Shown here: positions 54,566-63,644 of the stretch, piece after piece
How positions within the stretch are numbered: the stretch's first letter is position 1
How the letters are laid out: each line of letters starts with the position of its first letter
NCBI RefSeq assembly: GCF_900117395.1
Contig: NZ_FPEG01000003.1
Coordinates: forward strand, 248,001-312,000
Length of the DNA: 64,000 bases
Direction: 5' to 3'
DNA from: Agrococcus sp. Marseille-P2731
GTDB taxonomy: Bacteria > Actinomycetota > Actinomycetes > Actinomycetales > Microbacteriaceae
The notes under the pieces: generated by a model
What the model was told of the DNA's origin: nothing
The model's input: the letters and a program-made list of their open reading frames with translations, nothing else
Databases searched by the model: none
Program-made: the position numbers and the translations under genes

Positions 54566-56452
54566 GTGAACCACGCGACCATCGCCGCCCTCGACCGGCT
54601 CGACGCCCTGCGCACCGCGCTCGACGGCGTCGACCTGCCGCTGTCGATCGCCGGCGCCGACGTCGCCCGCGATGCGCGCCGCGCTGCCGTCCGCCAGATC
54701 GACGACTACATCCAGCCGCGCCTCAGCAACCTCGACGCGCCGCTGCTCGCGGTCGTGGGCGGCTCGACCGGTGCGGGCAAGTCGACACTCGTGAACGCGC
54801 TCGTGGGGCTCCCGGTGACGCGCACCGGCGTCATCCGCCCGACGACGCGGCAGCCCATCCTGCTGCACTCCCCCGCCGATGCGGCCTGGTTCGCCTCCAC
54901 GCGCATGCTGCCGGGCCTCGCCCGAGTCACGGGTGTCGTGCGGGAGGCACCCGCGCACCAGGCTGGCGACGACCCCGACGCCACGCGGATCGGCTCGGTG
55001 GTCCTCGTCACCGACGATCGCGTGCCGCGCGACCTCGCGATCCTCGACGCGCCCGACGTCGACTCGATCGCCGACGAGAACCGCGAGCTCGCCGGGCAGC
55101 TGCTGGCGGCGGCAGACCTCTGGCTCTTCGCGACCACCGCCAACCGCTATGCCGACGCCGTGCCGTGGAAGCTGCTCGACGACGCGGCAGCTCGCGACAT
55201 CACCGTCGGCGTCGTGCTCAATCGGGTGCCGCAGGGCGCCGAGTCCGAGGTCGAGGCCGATCTGCGCACGATGCTGGGCGAGCGAGGCCTGGGATCCGCG
55301 CCCGTCTTCGTGGTCACGGAGTCGCCGCTCGACGAGCGCGGCATGCTGCCGGCGTCGGCCGTCGCGGGCATCCGCGCGTGGCTCACGGGCATCGCGGGCG
55401 ATCGCGCCGAGCGCGCACGCATCGCCGGTCGCACGCTCGCCGGCACCGTGGAGCGGCTCGGTGCCACCGCTCGCACGGTCGCCGACGCCCGCGACGAGCA
55501 GCTCGTCGTCGCGCGCGATCTGCGCGAGACGGTGCGCACCGCCCACCACGACGCGGCGGAGCGCGTCGGCGACGCCACCCGCGACGGCGTGCTGCTGCGC
55601 GGCGAGGTGCTCGCCCGCTGGCAGGACTTCGTGGGCACCTCGGACGTCTTCCGCACTCTCGAGTCCTGGTTCTCCCGCACGCGCGACCGCGTGACGGCGT
55701 GGTTCCAGGGCAGACCCGCGCCGACCGTCGAGGTCGAGCACGAGATCGAGTCGGGCCTCCACGCGGTGATGGTCGACGAGGCGGGCCGCGCGGCATCCGA
55801 CGCCTGGTCGCGCGTGCGGCAGAGCGCCGTCGGCAGGCAGCTGACCGGCGGGGCCGACCTCGCGCATCCGCCTGCCGACCTGCCGGAGCGCACGTCGAGG
55901 CTCGTGCGCGACTGGCAGCAGGCGCTCATCGAGCTGATCACCGAGCAGGCAGCCGGCAAGCGCACGAAGGCGCGCGTGATGTCGCTCGGGCTCAACGTCA
56001 TCACGGTCGCCCTGATGGTCGTCGTCTTCGCCTCGACCGGCGGGCTGACGGGCGGCGAGCTCGCCATCGCGGGCGGCTCGGCGGTCGTGGGGCAGAAGCT
56101 GCTCGAGACGATCTTCGGAGAGGATGCGGTGCGCCGGCTGGCTGCGCAGGCGCGGGCCGACCTCGAGGCGCGCGTGCACGTGCTCCTGCTCGAGCAGGCG
56201 AGCCGCTGGGACCCGCTGCTCGAGCCAATCGAGGCGGGCGCCGACGGCGACGCGCTGCGCGATGCTGCCGCGCAGCTCGAGCGCGCGATGGCCGCGGTCG
56301 GCACGCCCGCCGATGGCGCGACGCACCGCGAGCTGCTGCCGAGCGACATGGTCGAGGGCGAGGCCCTGGATGCGGTCGTGACGGGTGCGCAGGCCGAGTC
56401 GCCGATCGACGGCGAGGCCGACGAGGTCCACGAGCTGGAGCCGCCGCGATGA
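54566..56452 (+). CDS. Dynamin-like GTPase, first of a tandem pair
   Basis: A 628-residue protein. The GTPase domain has G1 GGSTGAGKST (~64), the switch RPTTRQPILL, G3 LDAPDVDS and G4 VLNRVP. After it come long helices (stalk-like) and a late hydrophobic segment (~475-515: NVITVALMVVVFASTGG and GELAIAGGSAVVGQ) like a membrane-insertion paddle, then a helical acidic tail. This order matches bacterial dynamin-like proteins. GTG 54566 is set by the CAGACT box. It overlaps the second GTPase (ATGA), suggesting that the two work as a complex. Confidence 0.82.
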   Translation: MNHATIAALDRLDALRTALDGVDLPLSIAGADVARDARRAAVRQIDDYIQPRLSNLDAPLLAVVGGSTGAGKSTLVNALVGLPVTRTGVIRPTTRQPILLHSPADAAWFASTRMLPGLARVTGVVREAPAHQAGDDPDATRIGSVVLVTDDRVPRDLAILDAPDVDSIADENRELAGQLLAAADLWLFATTANRYADAVPWKLLDDAAARDITVGVVLNRVPQGAESEVEADLRTMLGERGLGSAPVFVVTESPLDERGMLPASAVAGIRAWLTGIAGDRAERARIAGRTLAGTVERLGATARTVADARDEQLVVARDLRETVRTAHHDAAERVGDATRDGVLLRGEVLARWQDFVGTSDVFRTLESWFSRTRDRVTAWFQGRPAPTVEVEHEIESGLHAVMVDEAGRAASDAWSRVRQSAVGRQLTGGADLAHPPADLPERTSRLVRDWQQALIELITEQAAGKRTKARVMSLGLNVITVALMVVVFASTGGLTGGELAIAGGSAVVGQKLLETIFGEDAVRRLAAQARADLEARVHVLLLEQASRWDPLLEPIEAGADGDALRDAAAQLERAMAAVGTPADGATHRELLPSDMVEGEALDAVVTGAQAESPIDGEADEVHELEPPR

Positions 56453-58119
56453 GCCGACGGCGCACGGAGAGCGTCGACGAGCTGTTGGAGGCGCTCTCGG
56501 AGGCCGCGGAGCTCGGCGCAGGACGCGTGCCCGCCGATGAGCTCGAGGCGGTGCGGCGCATCGCCGAGCGCGCCGGCGAGCGGCGGGCGCTCTCCTCGGA
56601 GCACACGGTCGTCGGCTTCTTCGGGGCCACGGGCTCCGGCAAGTCGTCGCTCATGAACGCGCTGGTCGGCGAGGCCGTCGCGCGCACGCACGTGCGCAGG
56701 CCCACCACCTCCGAGCCGCTCGCCGCCGTGTGGAACCCGCGCGGCGCATCCGCCCTGCTCGATTGGCTGCAGATCAGCGATCGACGCATCATCGAGCGGC
56801 CCTTCGCCGTCGGATCGGGTGGGATCAGCGGCGGAGCGGGCGACGACGAGCTCTCGCTGATCCTGATCGACCTGCCCGACTTCGACTCGGTCGCGCTCGA
56901 GCACCGCGCGATCGCCGAGCGCCTCGCCGGGCAGGTCGACGTGCTGGTCTGGGTGGTCGATCCGCAGAAGTACGCCGACGCCGTCATCCACCGCGACTTC
57001 ATCGCACCGCTCTCGACGCACGCCGCGGTGACGGCGGCCGTCCTCAATCAGGTCGATCGGCTGCCGGCCGGCGAGGTCCAGCACGTCGTCGAGTCGCTGC
57101 GCGGACTGCTGCGGCGCGACGGCCTCGAGCGGGTGCAGGTGCTGCCGGTGTCCGCGACCGAGGGCACGGGCATCGCCGAGCTGCGAGGACTGATCGCGCG
57201 ATTCGCCGGCGAGCGCACAGCGGCGACGCAGCGGCTGCTCGCCGACGTCCGCGGCGTCGCGGCGCGGCTGGAGTCGGCCGGCGTGCCCGGCACGCTGCGC
57301 AGCGCCGACGGGCAGGCGCTGGAGCGCGGCCTCGCGACCGCGGCGAGCGTGGATGCGGTCGCCGGCGCTGTCGCGGGCAGCTACCGCAAGCGCGCTGGCC
57401 AGGTCACGGGCTGGCCGCTCACCGCATGGATGCTGCGGCTCGCGCCCGATCCGCTGCGCCGGCTGCACCTGCCCTTCGGGCGCGATCGCGCTCGCGATGG
57501 CGGTCGCGACGCCGAGCTCCACCGCACTGGTCTGCCGCCGATGCGCGCGGCGCAGCGCGCGCAGGCTGGGCTCGCGGTGCGCGCCTACGCCGATGCGGCT
57601 GCGGCCGGGCTCGGCGAGGGCTGGTCTGCCGCGATCCACGAACGGGCGGCGGATGCGCTGGAGTCGTTGCCGGGCGAGCTCGACCGGGCGGTCGCGCGCA
57701 CCGACCTCGGGGCTCGCGGCTCGTGGTGGTGGCCCGTGCTCGCCGCGCTCCAGTGGCTCGCGCTGCTGGTCGCGGTCATCGGGGGCGTCTGGCTGCTGCT
57801 GCCGCTCGTGCTGCCGCTCTGGGGCATGGTCGCCCCGGTGATCCCGCAGCTCGAGGGCACGCAGACGTGGTTCGACGGCTGGCCGATCCCGTTGCTGGCG
57901 CTCCTCGGCGGCGTGCTGCTGGGCATCGTGCTCGGCTTGCTCGGCGCGCTGATCGGCGGCGCGGTCGGCGCTGCCCGTCGCAGGCGCGCCAAGCGCCGAC
58001 TCCGGCGGCAGGTCGCCGCCGTCGCGCGCGAGACCGTGGTGCTCCCGATCGAGGGAGAGCGAGAGCGCGCCCGCGCGTTCGCACTGGCCGTCGGCCGCGC
58101 CGGGGGCGCCGCGCGCTGA
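56449..58119 (+). CDS. Dynamin-like GTPase, second of a tandem pair
   Basis: A 556-residue protein. G1 GATGSGKSS (~58), RRPTTSEPLA, G3 LIDLPDFDS and G4 VLNQVD are clear. A helical middle is followed by two strong membrane segments (~425-460 and ~475-505) and a basic C-terminus (RRRRAKRRLRRQ). It differs from the first copy in having real transmembrane helices, so it may anchor the pair at the membrane. Tandem dynamin genes of this kind include Streptomyces dynAB and mycobacterial iniA/iniC; whether this is the same system is open. Confidence 0.82.
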   Translation: MSRRRTESVDELLEALSEAAELGAGRVPADELEAVRRIAERAGERRALSSEHTVVGFFGATGSGKSSLMNALVGEAVARTHVRRPTTSEPLAAVWNPRGASALLDWLQISDRRIIERPFAVGSGGISGGAGDDELSLILIDLPDFDSVALEHRAIAERLAGQVDVLVWVVDPQKYADAVIHRDFIAPLSTHAAVTAAVLNQVDRLPAGEVQHVVESLRGLLRRDGLERVQVLPVSATEGTGIAELRGLIARFAGERTAATQRLLADVRGVAARLESAGVPGTLRSADGQALERGLATAASVDAVAGAVAGSYRKRAGQVTGWPLTAWMLRLAPDPLRRLHLPFGRDRARDGGRDAELHRTGLPPMRAAQRAQAGLAVRAYADAAAAGLGEGWSAAIHERAADALESLPGELDRAVARTDLGARGSWWWPVLAALQWLALLVAVIGGVWLLLPLVLPLWGMVAPVIPQLEGTQTWFDGWPIPLLALLGGVLLGIVLGLLGALIGGAVGAARRRRAKRRLRRQVAAVARETVVLPIEGERERARAFALAVGRAGGAAR

Positions 58120-58130
58120 ACCCGCGTCCC

Positions 58131-58167
58131 CCACCGGGCGCCGCGGCTCGCGCTTCGCGCCGGGTGG
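58131..58167. terminator. Hairpin between convergent GTPase and ptsI genes
   Basis: CCACCGGGCG and CGCCGGGTGG pair with one mismatch in the gap between the two convergent genes. Confidence 0.4.
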
Positions 58168-58176
58168 CGGCGGACC

Positions 58177-59823
58177 CTATCCTGCAGCCGCCTCGCGCGC
58201 CTCCGCGGCCGAGTTCGCCGTCAGAGCGCGCGCGGCGCGCTCCTTGGCCTCGTCGAGCGTCACCGTGAGCAGCTCGGCGCGCACATCGGCGATGGCCGAC
58301 GCGCTCATCGACAGGCTCGTCGCGCCCAGGCCTACGAGCACCACCGCGAGCGCAGGATCTGCGGCAGCCTCGCCGCAGACGCCGACGGACTTGCCCGCAC
58401 GCGCGCCGGCGTCGCCGATGAGCTTCACGAGCCGCAGCACCGCCGGGTGCCAAGGATCCTGGAACCGCGCGACCGTGCCGAGCTGTCGATCGGCGGCCAT
58501 CGTGTACTGCGTGAGGTCGTTCGTGCCGATCGAGACGAAGTCCGCGGCCTCGAAGACCTGGTCGGCGAGCACGGCGATCGACGGCACCTCGGCCATCGCG
58601 CCCACGCTCGTGAGGCCGAGCTCCTTGCCGAGGGCGACGAAGTAGGCCGCCTCCTCGTGGTCGGCGATCATCGGCGCCATCACGTGCAGCTCGGCGTCAG
58701 TCGCCGCCTGCGCAGCCGCCAGCGCCGTCAGCTGATCGCGCAGCACCTGCTCGCTGGCCCGGAGTGCGCGGATGCCGCGGAGGCCCAGCGCCGGGTTCTC
58801 CTCGTGCGCGTCGTTCAGGAACGCCAGCGGCTTGTCGGCGCCGGCGTCGAGCACGCGCACGACGACCTTCTTGCCCGGGAACGCCTGCAGCACCTCGGTG
58901 TACGCCTTCGTCTGCTCCTCGATCGATGGCGCGCTCGAGGCGCCCAGGAAGAGGAACTCGGTGCGGAAGAGACCGACGCCCTCGGCGCCGAGCTCCACGG
59001 CACCGGGCGCGTCCTTCGCCGACCCGACATTGGCCATCAGCGGCACCTTCGTGCCGTCGGCGAGCGCGCCGTCCGTGATCGGCGCGGACGCAGCGGCGAG
59101 ACGGACCTCGCGCTCCGCGCCGGCGGTGGCGACGGCCTCGGCATCGGGGTCGAGCACGACGGTGCCTGCCTTCGCGTCGACGACGGCGAGCTGCCCGTCG
59201 CTCGCTGCGCCGAGGATCCCGACGACACCCACCACGGCGGGCAACGACTTCGAGCGAGCGAGGATCGCGGTGTGCGACGTGGGCCCGCCGTCCTCCGTCA
59301 CGAGCGCCAGGGTCTTCTCGAGGTCGAGCGTGGCGGTGTCGGCGGGCGCGAGGTCGCGGGCGATCAGGATGAAGGGCTCGTCGGACTGCGGGACGCCTGG
59401 CGCGGACACGCCGCGCAGGCGCGCCACGACGCGCTGCGCGACGTCCTCGAGATCGGTGGCGCGCTCGGCCATGTAGCCGCCCATCGCGGTGAGCATGTCG
59501 CGGAACGACCCATACGCATCCCACGTGGCCCGCTCGGCGTTCGAGCCGCTCTCGAGCCGCGACCGCACGTCGTCGAGGATCGCGGGATCCTGCGCCATCA
59601 GCGCGGCGGCCTCGAGCACCTGCTGGGCCTCGCCGCCGACGGCCGCAGCCCGGGCGTTCAGCTCGTCGGCGACCAGCTGCAGCGCCTGCTGCACGCGCTG
59701 GTGCTCGCTCTCGACGTCGGCGGCCAGCGGCTCGTCGCTGGGCGGCGCGAGCGGATCCGGCATCTTCAGCATCTTCGCGGCGGCGATGCCGCTGCCGACT
59801 CCAACTCCAGAGAGCGCATTCAT
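58177..59823 (-). CDS. ptsI: PTS enzyme I (phosphoenolpyruvate-protein phosphotransferase)
   Basis: Starts the sugar phosphotransferase relay by moving phosphate from PEP to HPr. The 548-residue protein shows the phospho-histidine motif GGPTSHTAILARS (~178), VGLFRTEFLF, LDAGADKPLAFL, SIGTNDLTQYT and the GVCGEAAADP active-site Cys loop. ATG 59823 is fixed by TAGTGT 6 nt upstream. HPr and sugar-specific EII genes are not adjacent; an orphan EIIA is at 36.2 kb. Confidence 0.95.
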   Translation of the reverse strand: MNALSGVGVGSGIAAAKMLKMPDPLAPPSDEPLAADVESEHQRVQQALQLVADELNARAAAVGGEAQQVLEAAALMAQDPAILDDVRSRLESGSNAERATWDAYGSFRDMLTAMGGYMAERATDLEDVAQRVVARLRGVSAPGVPQSDEPFILIARDLAPADTATLDLEKTLALVTEDGGPTSHTAILARSKSLPAVVGVVGILGAASDGQLAVVDAKAGTVVLDPDAEAVATAGAEREVRLAAASAPITDGALADGTKVPLMANVGSAKDAPGAVELGAEGVGLFRTEFLFLGASSAPSIEEQTKAYTEVLQAFPGKKVVVRVLDAGADKPLAFLNDAHEENPALGLRGIRALRASEQVLRDQLTALAAAQAATDAELHVMAPMIADHEEAAYFVALGKELGLTSVGAMAEVPSIAVLADQVFEAADFVSIGTNDLTQYTMAADRQLGTVARFQDPWHPAVLRLVKLIGDAGARAGKSVGVCGEAAADPALAVVLVGLGATSLSMSASAIADVRAELLTVTLDEAKERAARALTANSAAEAREAAAG

Positions 59824-59829
59824 GCGGCC

Positions 59830-59839
59830 ACACTACGCT
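59830..59839. promoter_or_regulatory. Overlapping divergent -10 boxes of ptsI and the yihY-like gene
   Basis: TAGTGT (minus, 59830-59835) and TACGCT (plus, 59834-59839) share the same central TA. The minus box gives a leaderless ptsI message; the plus box gives a ~34-nt leader for the yihY-like gene. Confidence 0.5.
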
Positions 59840-59879
59840 GAGCCGGCTGGCCGTCGCGACGCGAGCAGGAGGGCAGGGG

Positions 59880-60842
59880 ATGCAGCAGCTGATCGACCGC
59901 GTCATGCGCTCTCGGCCCTGGCGCACCTGGCAGCGCTATGCCGAGACGAGAGGCCCTGTGCTCGCCCAGGGGATGACCCTGCAGGCCTTCCTGTCGCTGT
60001 TCGCAGCGCTGTTCGTCGCGTTCGCGATCTTCATGGCCGTGCTCGGCGGCAACGTGGAGCTGCGCGACGCCGTCATCGCCACGCTCTCCTCCGCGATCCC
60101 CGGCCTGATCGGGGAGGGCGGAGCGCTCGACGTCGCGTCGCTCACCGGCTCGCGCATCGGCTGGGCCGGTGCGGTCGCGGCGGTCGCGATCCTCTTCACG
60201 GCGATCGCGTGGATCGCGGTGAGCAGGGAGGGCTTCCGCGCGATGTTCGACCTCGAGGCGCCACCCGCCAACCTCCTGATGCTGAAGCTGGGCGACCTCG
60301 GCGTCGCGGTCGGCATCGGCGTGCTGGTGCTCGTCTCCTCTGGCGTGCAGATCGCCTCGGAGGCCCTCGTGACCGCGCTCGGGCTCGGCTGGGCCACGCA
60401 GCTGGTGAGCGTCGGGGTGCAGCTGCTGCTCGACACCGGCATCGTGCTGCTGCTGTTCCGCTTCGGAGGCCGATTGCGGCTGCCGTCCAGGGTCATGCTG
60501 CCGGCCGCGGTCGCGTGCGCAGGCGCGTTCCTGGTGCTGAAGATGCTCGCCACGCTGCTGCTCCGCGGGGTCGAGAACAACCCCCTGCTGGCCGGCATCG
60601 CCGCACCCGTGATCATCCTGCTGTGGCTCGGCTTCATCATGCAGATCCTGATGCTGGTGCTCGCGTTCGTCGCGGTCGGCCCGACCGGCCGTGCCTACAC
60701 CCGCCTCGTGCGCGCCGGGGGCATCGACGCGACGCTGAGCCCGGCCAAGGCACGCGAGCTGCTGGGCGAGCTCGAGGCCAACCGGCAGGAGGGCGGCGAC
60801 GCCGCTCGGCTGCACCGACGACTGGCCAAGCGCCTGCGTTGA
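59880..60842 (+). CDS. YihY/UPF0761 family inner membrane protein
   Basis: A 320-residue protein with six membrane helices and the family landmarks: FLSLFAALFVAFAIFMAVLG after helix 1, the SREGFRAMFD loop, and LLWLGFIMQILMLVLAF near the end. Older annotation as ribonuclease BN is not supported by the fold. A role in envelope processes is likely but undefined. AGGAGGG precedes the ATG. Confidence 0.88.
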   Translation: MQQLIDRVMRSRPWRTWQRYAETRGPVLAQGMTLQAFLSLFAALFVAFAIFMAVLGGNVELRDAVIATLSSAIPGLIGEGGALDVASLTGSRIGWAGAVAAVAILFTAIAWIAVSREGFRAMFDLEAPPANLLMLKLGDLGVAVGIGVLVLVSSGVQIASEALVTALGLGWATQLVSVGVQLLLDTGIVLLLFRFGGRLRLPSRVMLPAAVACAGAFLVLKMLATLLLRGVENNPLLAGIAAPVIILLWLGFIMQILMLVLAFVAVGPTGRAYTRLVRAGGIDATLSPAKARELLGELEANRQEGGDAARLHRRLAKRLR

Positions 60843-60892
60843 GCGCTGTCCTCGCTCGAGCCCCGTGGCGCTCGCACGTGGGCGGGCCTCGG

Positions 60893-60898
60893 TAGGCT
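60893..60898 (+). promoter_or_regulatory. -10 element TAGGCT, leaderless-type, for xthA
   Basis: TAGGCT ends 7 nt before the ATG at 60906. Confidence 0.5.
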
Positions 60899-60905
60899 CG
60901 ACGGC

Positions 60906-61733
60906 ATGGTCCGCATCGCCTCCGTCAACGTCAACGGCGTCCGCGCCGCGTTCCGCAAGGGCATGGGCGAGTGGCTCGAGTCTGGCGGCTTCGACGTCGT
61001 GGCGCTGCAGGAGGTGCGGGCCCTCGACGAAGACCTGCTGCCCCTCGTGCCCGGCTGGCACGTGCTGCACGACCCTGCGACCGCGAAGGGCCGCGCCGGC
61101 GTCGCCGTGCTCTCCCGCGAGCCCTCGATCGGTCACCGCACCGACATCGGGCTCAAGACCTTCGACACGAAGGGCCGCTGGCTTGAGGCCGACTTCGTCT
61201 TCGGCGAGACGCCGTTGACCGTCGTCTCGACCTACGTGCACTCCGGCGAGGTCGGCACGCAGAAGCAGGTCGACAAGTACCGCTTCCTCGACTCGATGGC
61301 GAAGCGCCTGCCGCAGCTGCGCAAGCACTGCGACAACGTCGTGGTGATGGGCGACCTCAACGTCGGCCACACGCCGCTCGACATCAAGAACTGGCGCAGC
61401 AACCAGAAGAACGCCGGCTTCCTGCCCCAGGAGCGCGCCTACTTCGACCGCTTCTTCGGCACCGGCATGGTGACGGGCGCCGATGGCACGCGTGGTCGCG
61501 GTCACGGATGGGTCGACGTCGGCCGTGCAGCGCATCCGGGCGTCGACGGCCCCTACACCTGGTGGTCGCAGCGCGGCAAGGCGTTCGACACCGACACCGG
61601 CTGGCGCCTCGACTACCACATGGCCTCCCCCGCGCTCGCGGCCGTCGCGAGCGAGTACCGCGTCGACCGCTACCCCTCCTACGACACCCGCTGGTCCGAC
61701 CACGCGCCCGTCGTCGTCGACTACAACCTCTAG
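60906..61733 (+). CDS. xthA: Exodeoxyribonuclease III / AP endonuclease
   Basis: A 275-residue base-excision repair nuclease. It has RIASVNVNGVRAA, ALQEVRALDEDL with the metal Glu, VVVMGDLNVGHTPLD with the catalytic Asp and Asn, GWRLDYHMASP and the terminal WSDHAPVVVDY. TAGGCT 7 nt upstream marks a leaderless start. trpS follows 10 nt after the stop and overlaps the GNAT gene, so the three form one unit. Confidence 0.94.
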   Translation: MVRIASVNVNGVRAAFRKGMGEWLESGGFDVVALQEVRALDEDLLPLVPGWHVLHDPATAKGRAGVAVLSREPSIGHRTDIGLKTFDTKGRWLEADFVFGETPLTVVSTYVHSGEVGTQKQVDKYRFLDSMAKRLPQLRKHCDNVVVMGDLNVGHTPLDIKNWRSNQKNAGFLPQERAYFDRFFGTGMVTGADGTRGRGHGWVDVGRAAHPGVDGPYTWWSQRGKAFDTDTGWRLDYHMASPALAAVASEYRVDRYPSYDTRWSDHAPVVVDYNL

Positions 61734-61743
61734 GAACCACCTG

Positions 61744-62739
61744 ATGACTCAGCCCCGGCTCTACTCGGGCATCCAGCCCTCTTCGGGCTCGCTGCACCTC
61801 GGCAACTACATCGGCGCCCTCCAGCAGTGGAGGACGATGCAGGGCGACTTCGACGCGTTCTTCTCGATCGTCGACCTGCACGCCATCACCGCGCCGCAGG
61901 ACCCGCAGGTGCTGCGCGAGCAGGTGCGCACGCTCGCCGCGCAGTACATCGCCGGGGGGATCGACCCCGAGCGCTCCTGCCTCTACGTGCAGTCGCACGT
62001 CACCGCCCACGCGCAGCTGGCGTGGCTGCTGAGCACGATCACGGGCTTCGGCGAGGCGAGCCGCATGACGCAGTTCAAGGACAAGACCGCCAAGGGCGGG
62101 CAGGAGTCGGCCTCGGTCGGCCTCTTCACCTATCCGATCCTCATGGCGGCCGACATCCTGCTCTACGACACCGACGTGGTGCCGGTCGGCGACGATCAGA
62201 AGCAGCACGTCGAGCTCACACGCGACCTGGCCGAGCGCTTCAACAAGCGCTTCGGCTCGACGTTCCGCCAGCCCAAGCCGGTCATCCGCGCCGAGGGCGC
62301 GCGCATCTACGACCTGCAGAACCCGCAGTCGAAGATGTCGAAGTCGGCCGACAACGACAAGGGCATCGTCTGGCTGCTCGACGAGCCCGCGAAGACGGCG
62401 AAGAAGATCCGCTCGGCCGTGACCGACACCGAGGGCTCGATCCGCGCCGACAAGGTCGAGAAGCCCGGCGTGACGAACCTGCTCGGCATCATGAGCGCCA
62501 TGACCGGCACGAGCGTGCCAGACCTCGAGGCGCACTTCGAGGGCCAGGGCTACGGCGTCTTCAAGACAGAGGTGGCCGACGCCGTCGTGGCGGAGCTGGC
62601 GCCGGTGCGCGAGCGCACGCTCGAGCTGCTGGCCGATCCGGCCGAGCTCGACCGGCTGCTGGCAGCGAACGCCGAGCGCGCCGCTGCAGTCGCCGACGCG
62701 ACGCTGCGCCGCGCCATGGAGGCGATGGGCCTGCGATGA
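61744..62739 (+). CDS. trpS: Tryptophan--tRNA ligase
   Basis: A 331-residue class I synthetase with GIQPSSGSLHLGNYIGAL (HIGH-equivalent), the DLHAIT substrate region and KMSKSADN (KMSKS). ATG 61744 lies 10 nt after the xthA stop with AGGAAC upstream. Length is typical of the bacterial housekeeping enzyme. Confidence 0.97.
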   Translation: MTQPRLYSGIQPSSGSLHLGNYIGALQQWRTMQGDFDAFFSIVDLHAITAPQDPQVLREQVRTLAAQYIAGGIDPERSCLYVQSHVTAHAQLAWLLSTITGFGEASRMTQFKDKTAKGGQESASVGLFTYPILMAADILLYDTDVVPVGDDQKQHVELTRDLAERFNKRFGSTFRQPKPVIRAEGARIYDLQNPQSKMSKSADNDKGIVWLLDEPAKTAKKIRSAVTDTEGSIRADKVEKPGVTNLLGIMSAMTGTSVPDLEAHFEGQGYGVFKTEVADAVVAELAPVRERTLELLADPAELDRLLAANAERAAAVADATLRRAMEAMGLR

Positions 62740-63317
62740 CCGGGCCCACTCCCCGCCTGGCCGGCCCGACGCTGCCGCTGCTGGGCGCCAAGGTCGTGCT
62801 GACCGCGCTCGGCGAGGATGACGTCGACCGCATCGTCGAGGCCTGCAGGACCGAGCAGGCGGTGCGGTTCCTGGAGACCCCGGTGCCCTACACGCGCGCC
62901 GATGCCGAGGAGTTCGTGCGCGTCTTCGTGCCCGCGGGCTGGCGCGGCGAGCACGACGAGCGGGTCTACGCGATCCGCGAGTCGCTGCGCGGCCCGCTCG
63001 CCGGCGTCATCGGGCTGCGCGGGCTCGAGCGCGAGGTGGGCTTCTGGCTGCACCCCGACGCGCAGGGCAAGGGCCTCATGACGGATGCGGTGCGCACGGT
63101 CGTCGGGCACGCAGAGGGCTGCCTCACCTGGCCAGAGGTCACGTGGAGCTGCTTCGACGGCAACACTGCCTCGATGCGGGTCGCGAAGGCCGCCGGCTTC
63201 ACCTACCTCGGCACGATCGAGTCGACGCAGCGCGGCGAGCCGGTCGTGCAGCACGTCGCGGTGCGGCGGGCGTCCGGTGCGCCCGAGGGCGCGCTCCCCT
63301 GGCCGAGCCTGGACTGA
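62736..63317 (+). CDS. GNAT N-acetyltransferase, RimJ/RimL type
   Basis: A 193-residue protein overlapping the trpS stop (ATGA). KVVLTALGEDDVDRIVEACR at the N-terminus, GFWLHPDAQGKGLMTDAV (the acetyl-CoA pyrophosphate loop, Q-x-x-G-x-G/A) and NTASMRVAKAAGFTYLGTI are the GNAT blocks. It may acetylate a protein N-terminus or a small molecule. Coupling to trpS gives no clear hint. Confidence 0.88.
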   Translation: MTGPTPRLAGPTLPLLGAKVVLTALGEDDVDRIVEACRTEQAVRFLETPVPYTRADAEEFVRVFVPAGWRGEHDERVYAIRESLRGPLAGVIGLRGLEREVGFWLHPDAQGKGLMTDAVRTVVGHAEGCLTWPEVTWSCFDGNTASMRVAKAAGFTYLGTIESTQRGEPVVQHVAVRRASGAPEGALPWPSLD

Positions 63318-63381
63318 CGCGCGCTCGCTCGGGCACTTCCTCCGCCGCGCGCCGCGAACAGGCGCGCACCGCAAGTCCCGC

Positions 63382-63562
63382 CGAACCAGCGCGCGGACCT
63401 CTTCGCGCAGCACAAGCCTTGGCGAACCAGCGCGCGGCCAGCTCCGCACAACGCAAGCCTCAACGCGGCGGAGCAGACGACATGCCGCAGCGTCGGCGAA
63501 CCAGCGCGCGGCCAGCTCCGCACAACGCAAGCCTCAACGCGGCGGAGCAGACGACATGCCGC
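63382..63562. repeat. 74-bp-period direct repeat with two perfect 68-bp copies
   Basis: The copies 63421-63488 and 63495-63562 are identical over 68 bp and separated by AGCGTC. A third, degenerate start (CGAACCAGCGCGCGG) lies at 63382-63396. The 327-nt stretch 63318-63644 contains no credible gene; frames crossing it are open in several phases because of composition and repetition. Confidence 0.85.
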
Positions 63563-63644
63563 TTCGCGGCTGGCTCCGACGCGGATCGCGGTTCGGCGAC
63601 TTGCGTCGTGCACGCGTCGGGGTGAGCGCGGCGGCCAGCGCTCG

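Noticed and set aside
54220..58119. A 1299-codon open frame spanning both GTPase genes on the plus strand
   Set aside because: It is in a different phase from both genes, its translation is Arg/Ala/Pro-rich low complexity, and the two real frames carry complete GTPase motifs with a leaderless promoter and an ATGA junction. Long open shadow frames are expected at this GC content.
59880..60842. Ribonuclease BN
   Set aside because: This is an old label for YihY-like proteins; the sequence is a six-helix membrane protein with no nuclease motif.
62550..63530. Minus-strand open frame crossing the GNAT gene and the repeats, with repeated peptide units
   Set aside because: The peptide repetition simply reflects the DNA repeat, and most of the frame is antisense to the GNAT gene.
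63421..63562. CRISPR-like repeats
   Set aside because: Only two full copies, the repeat is 68 bp with a 6-bp separator, there are no unique spacers of normal length, and no cas genes are nearby.
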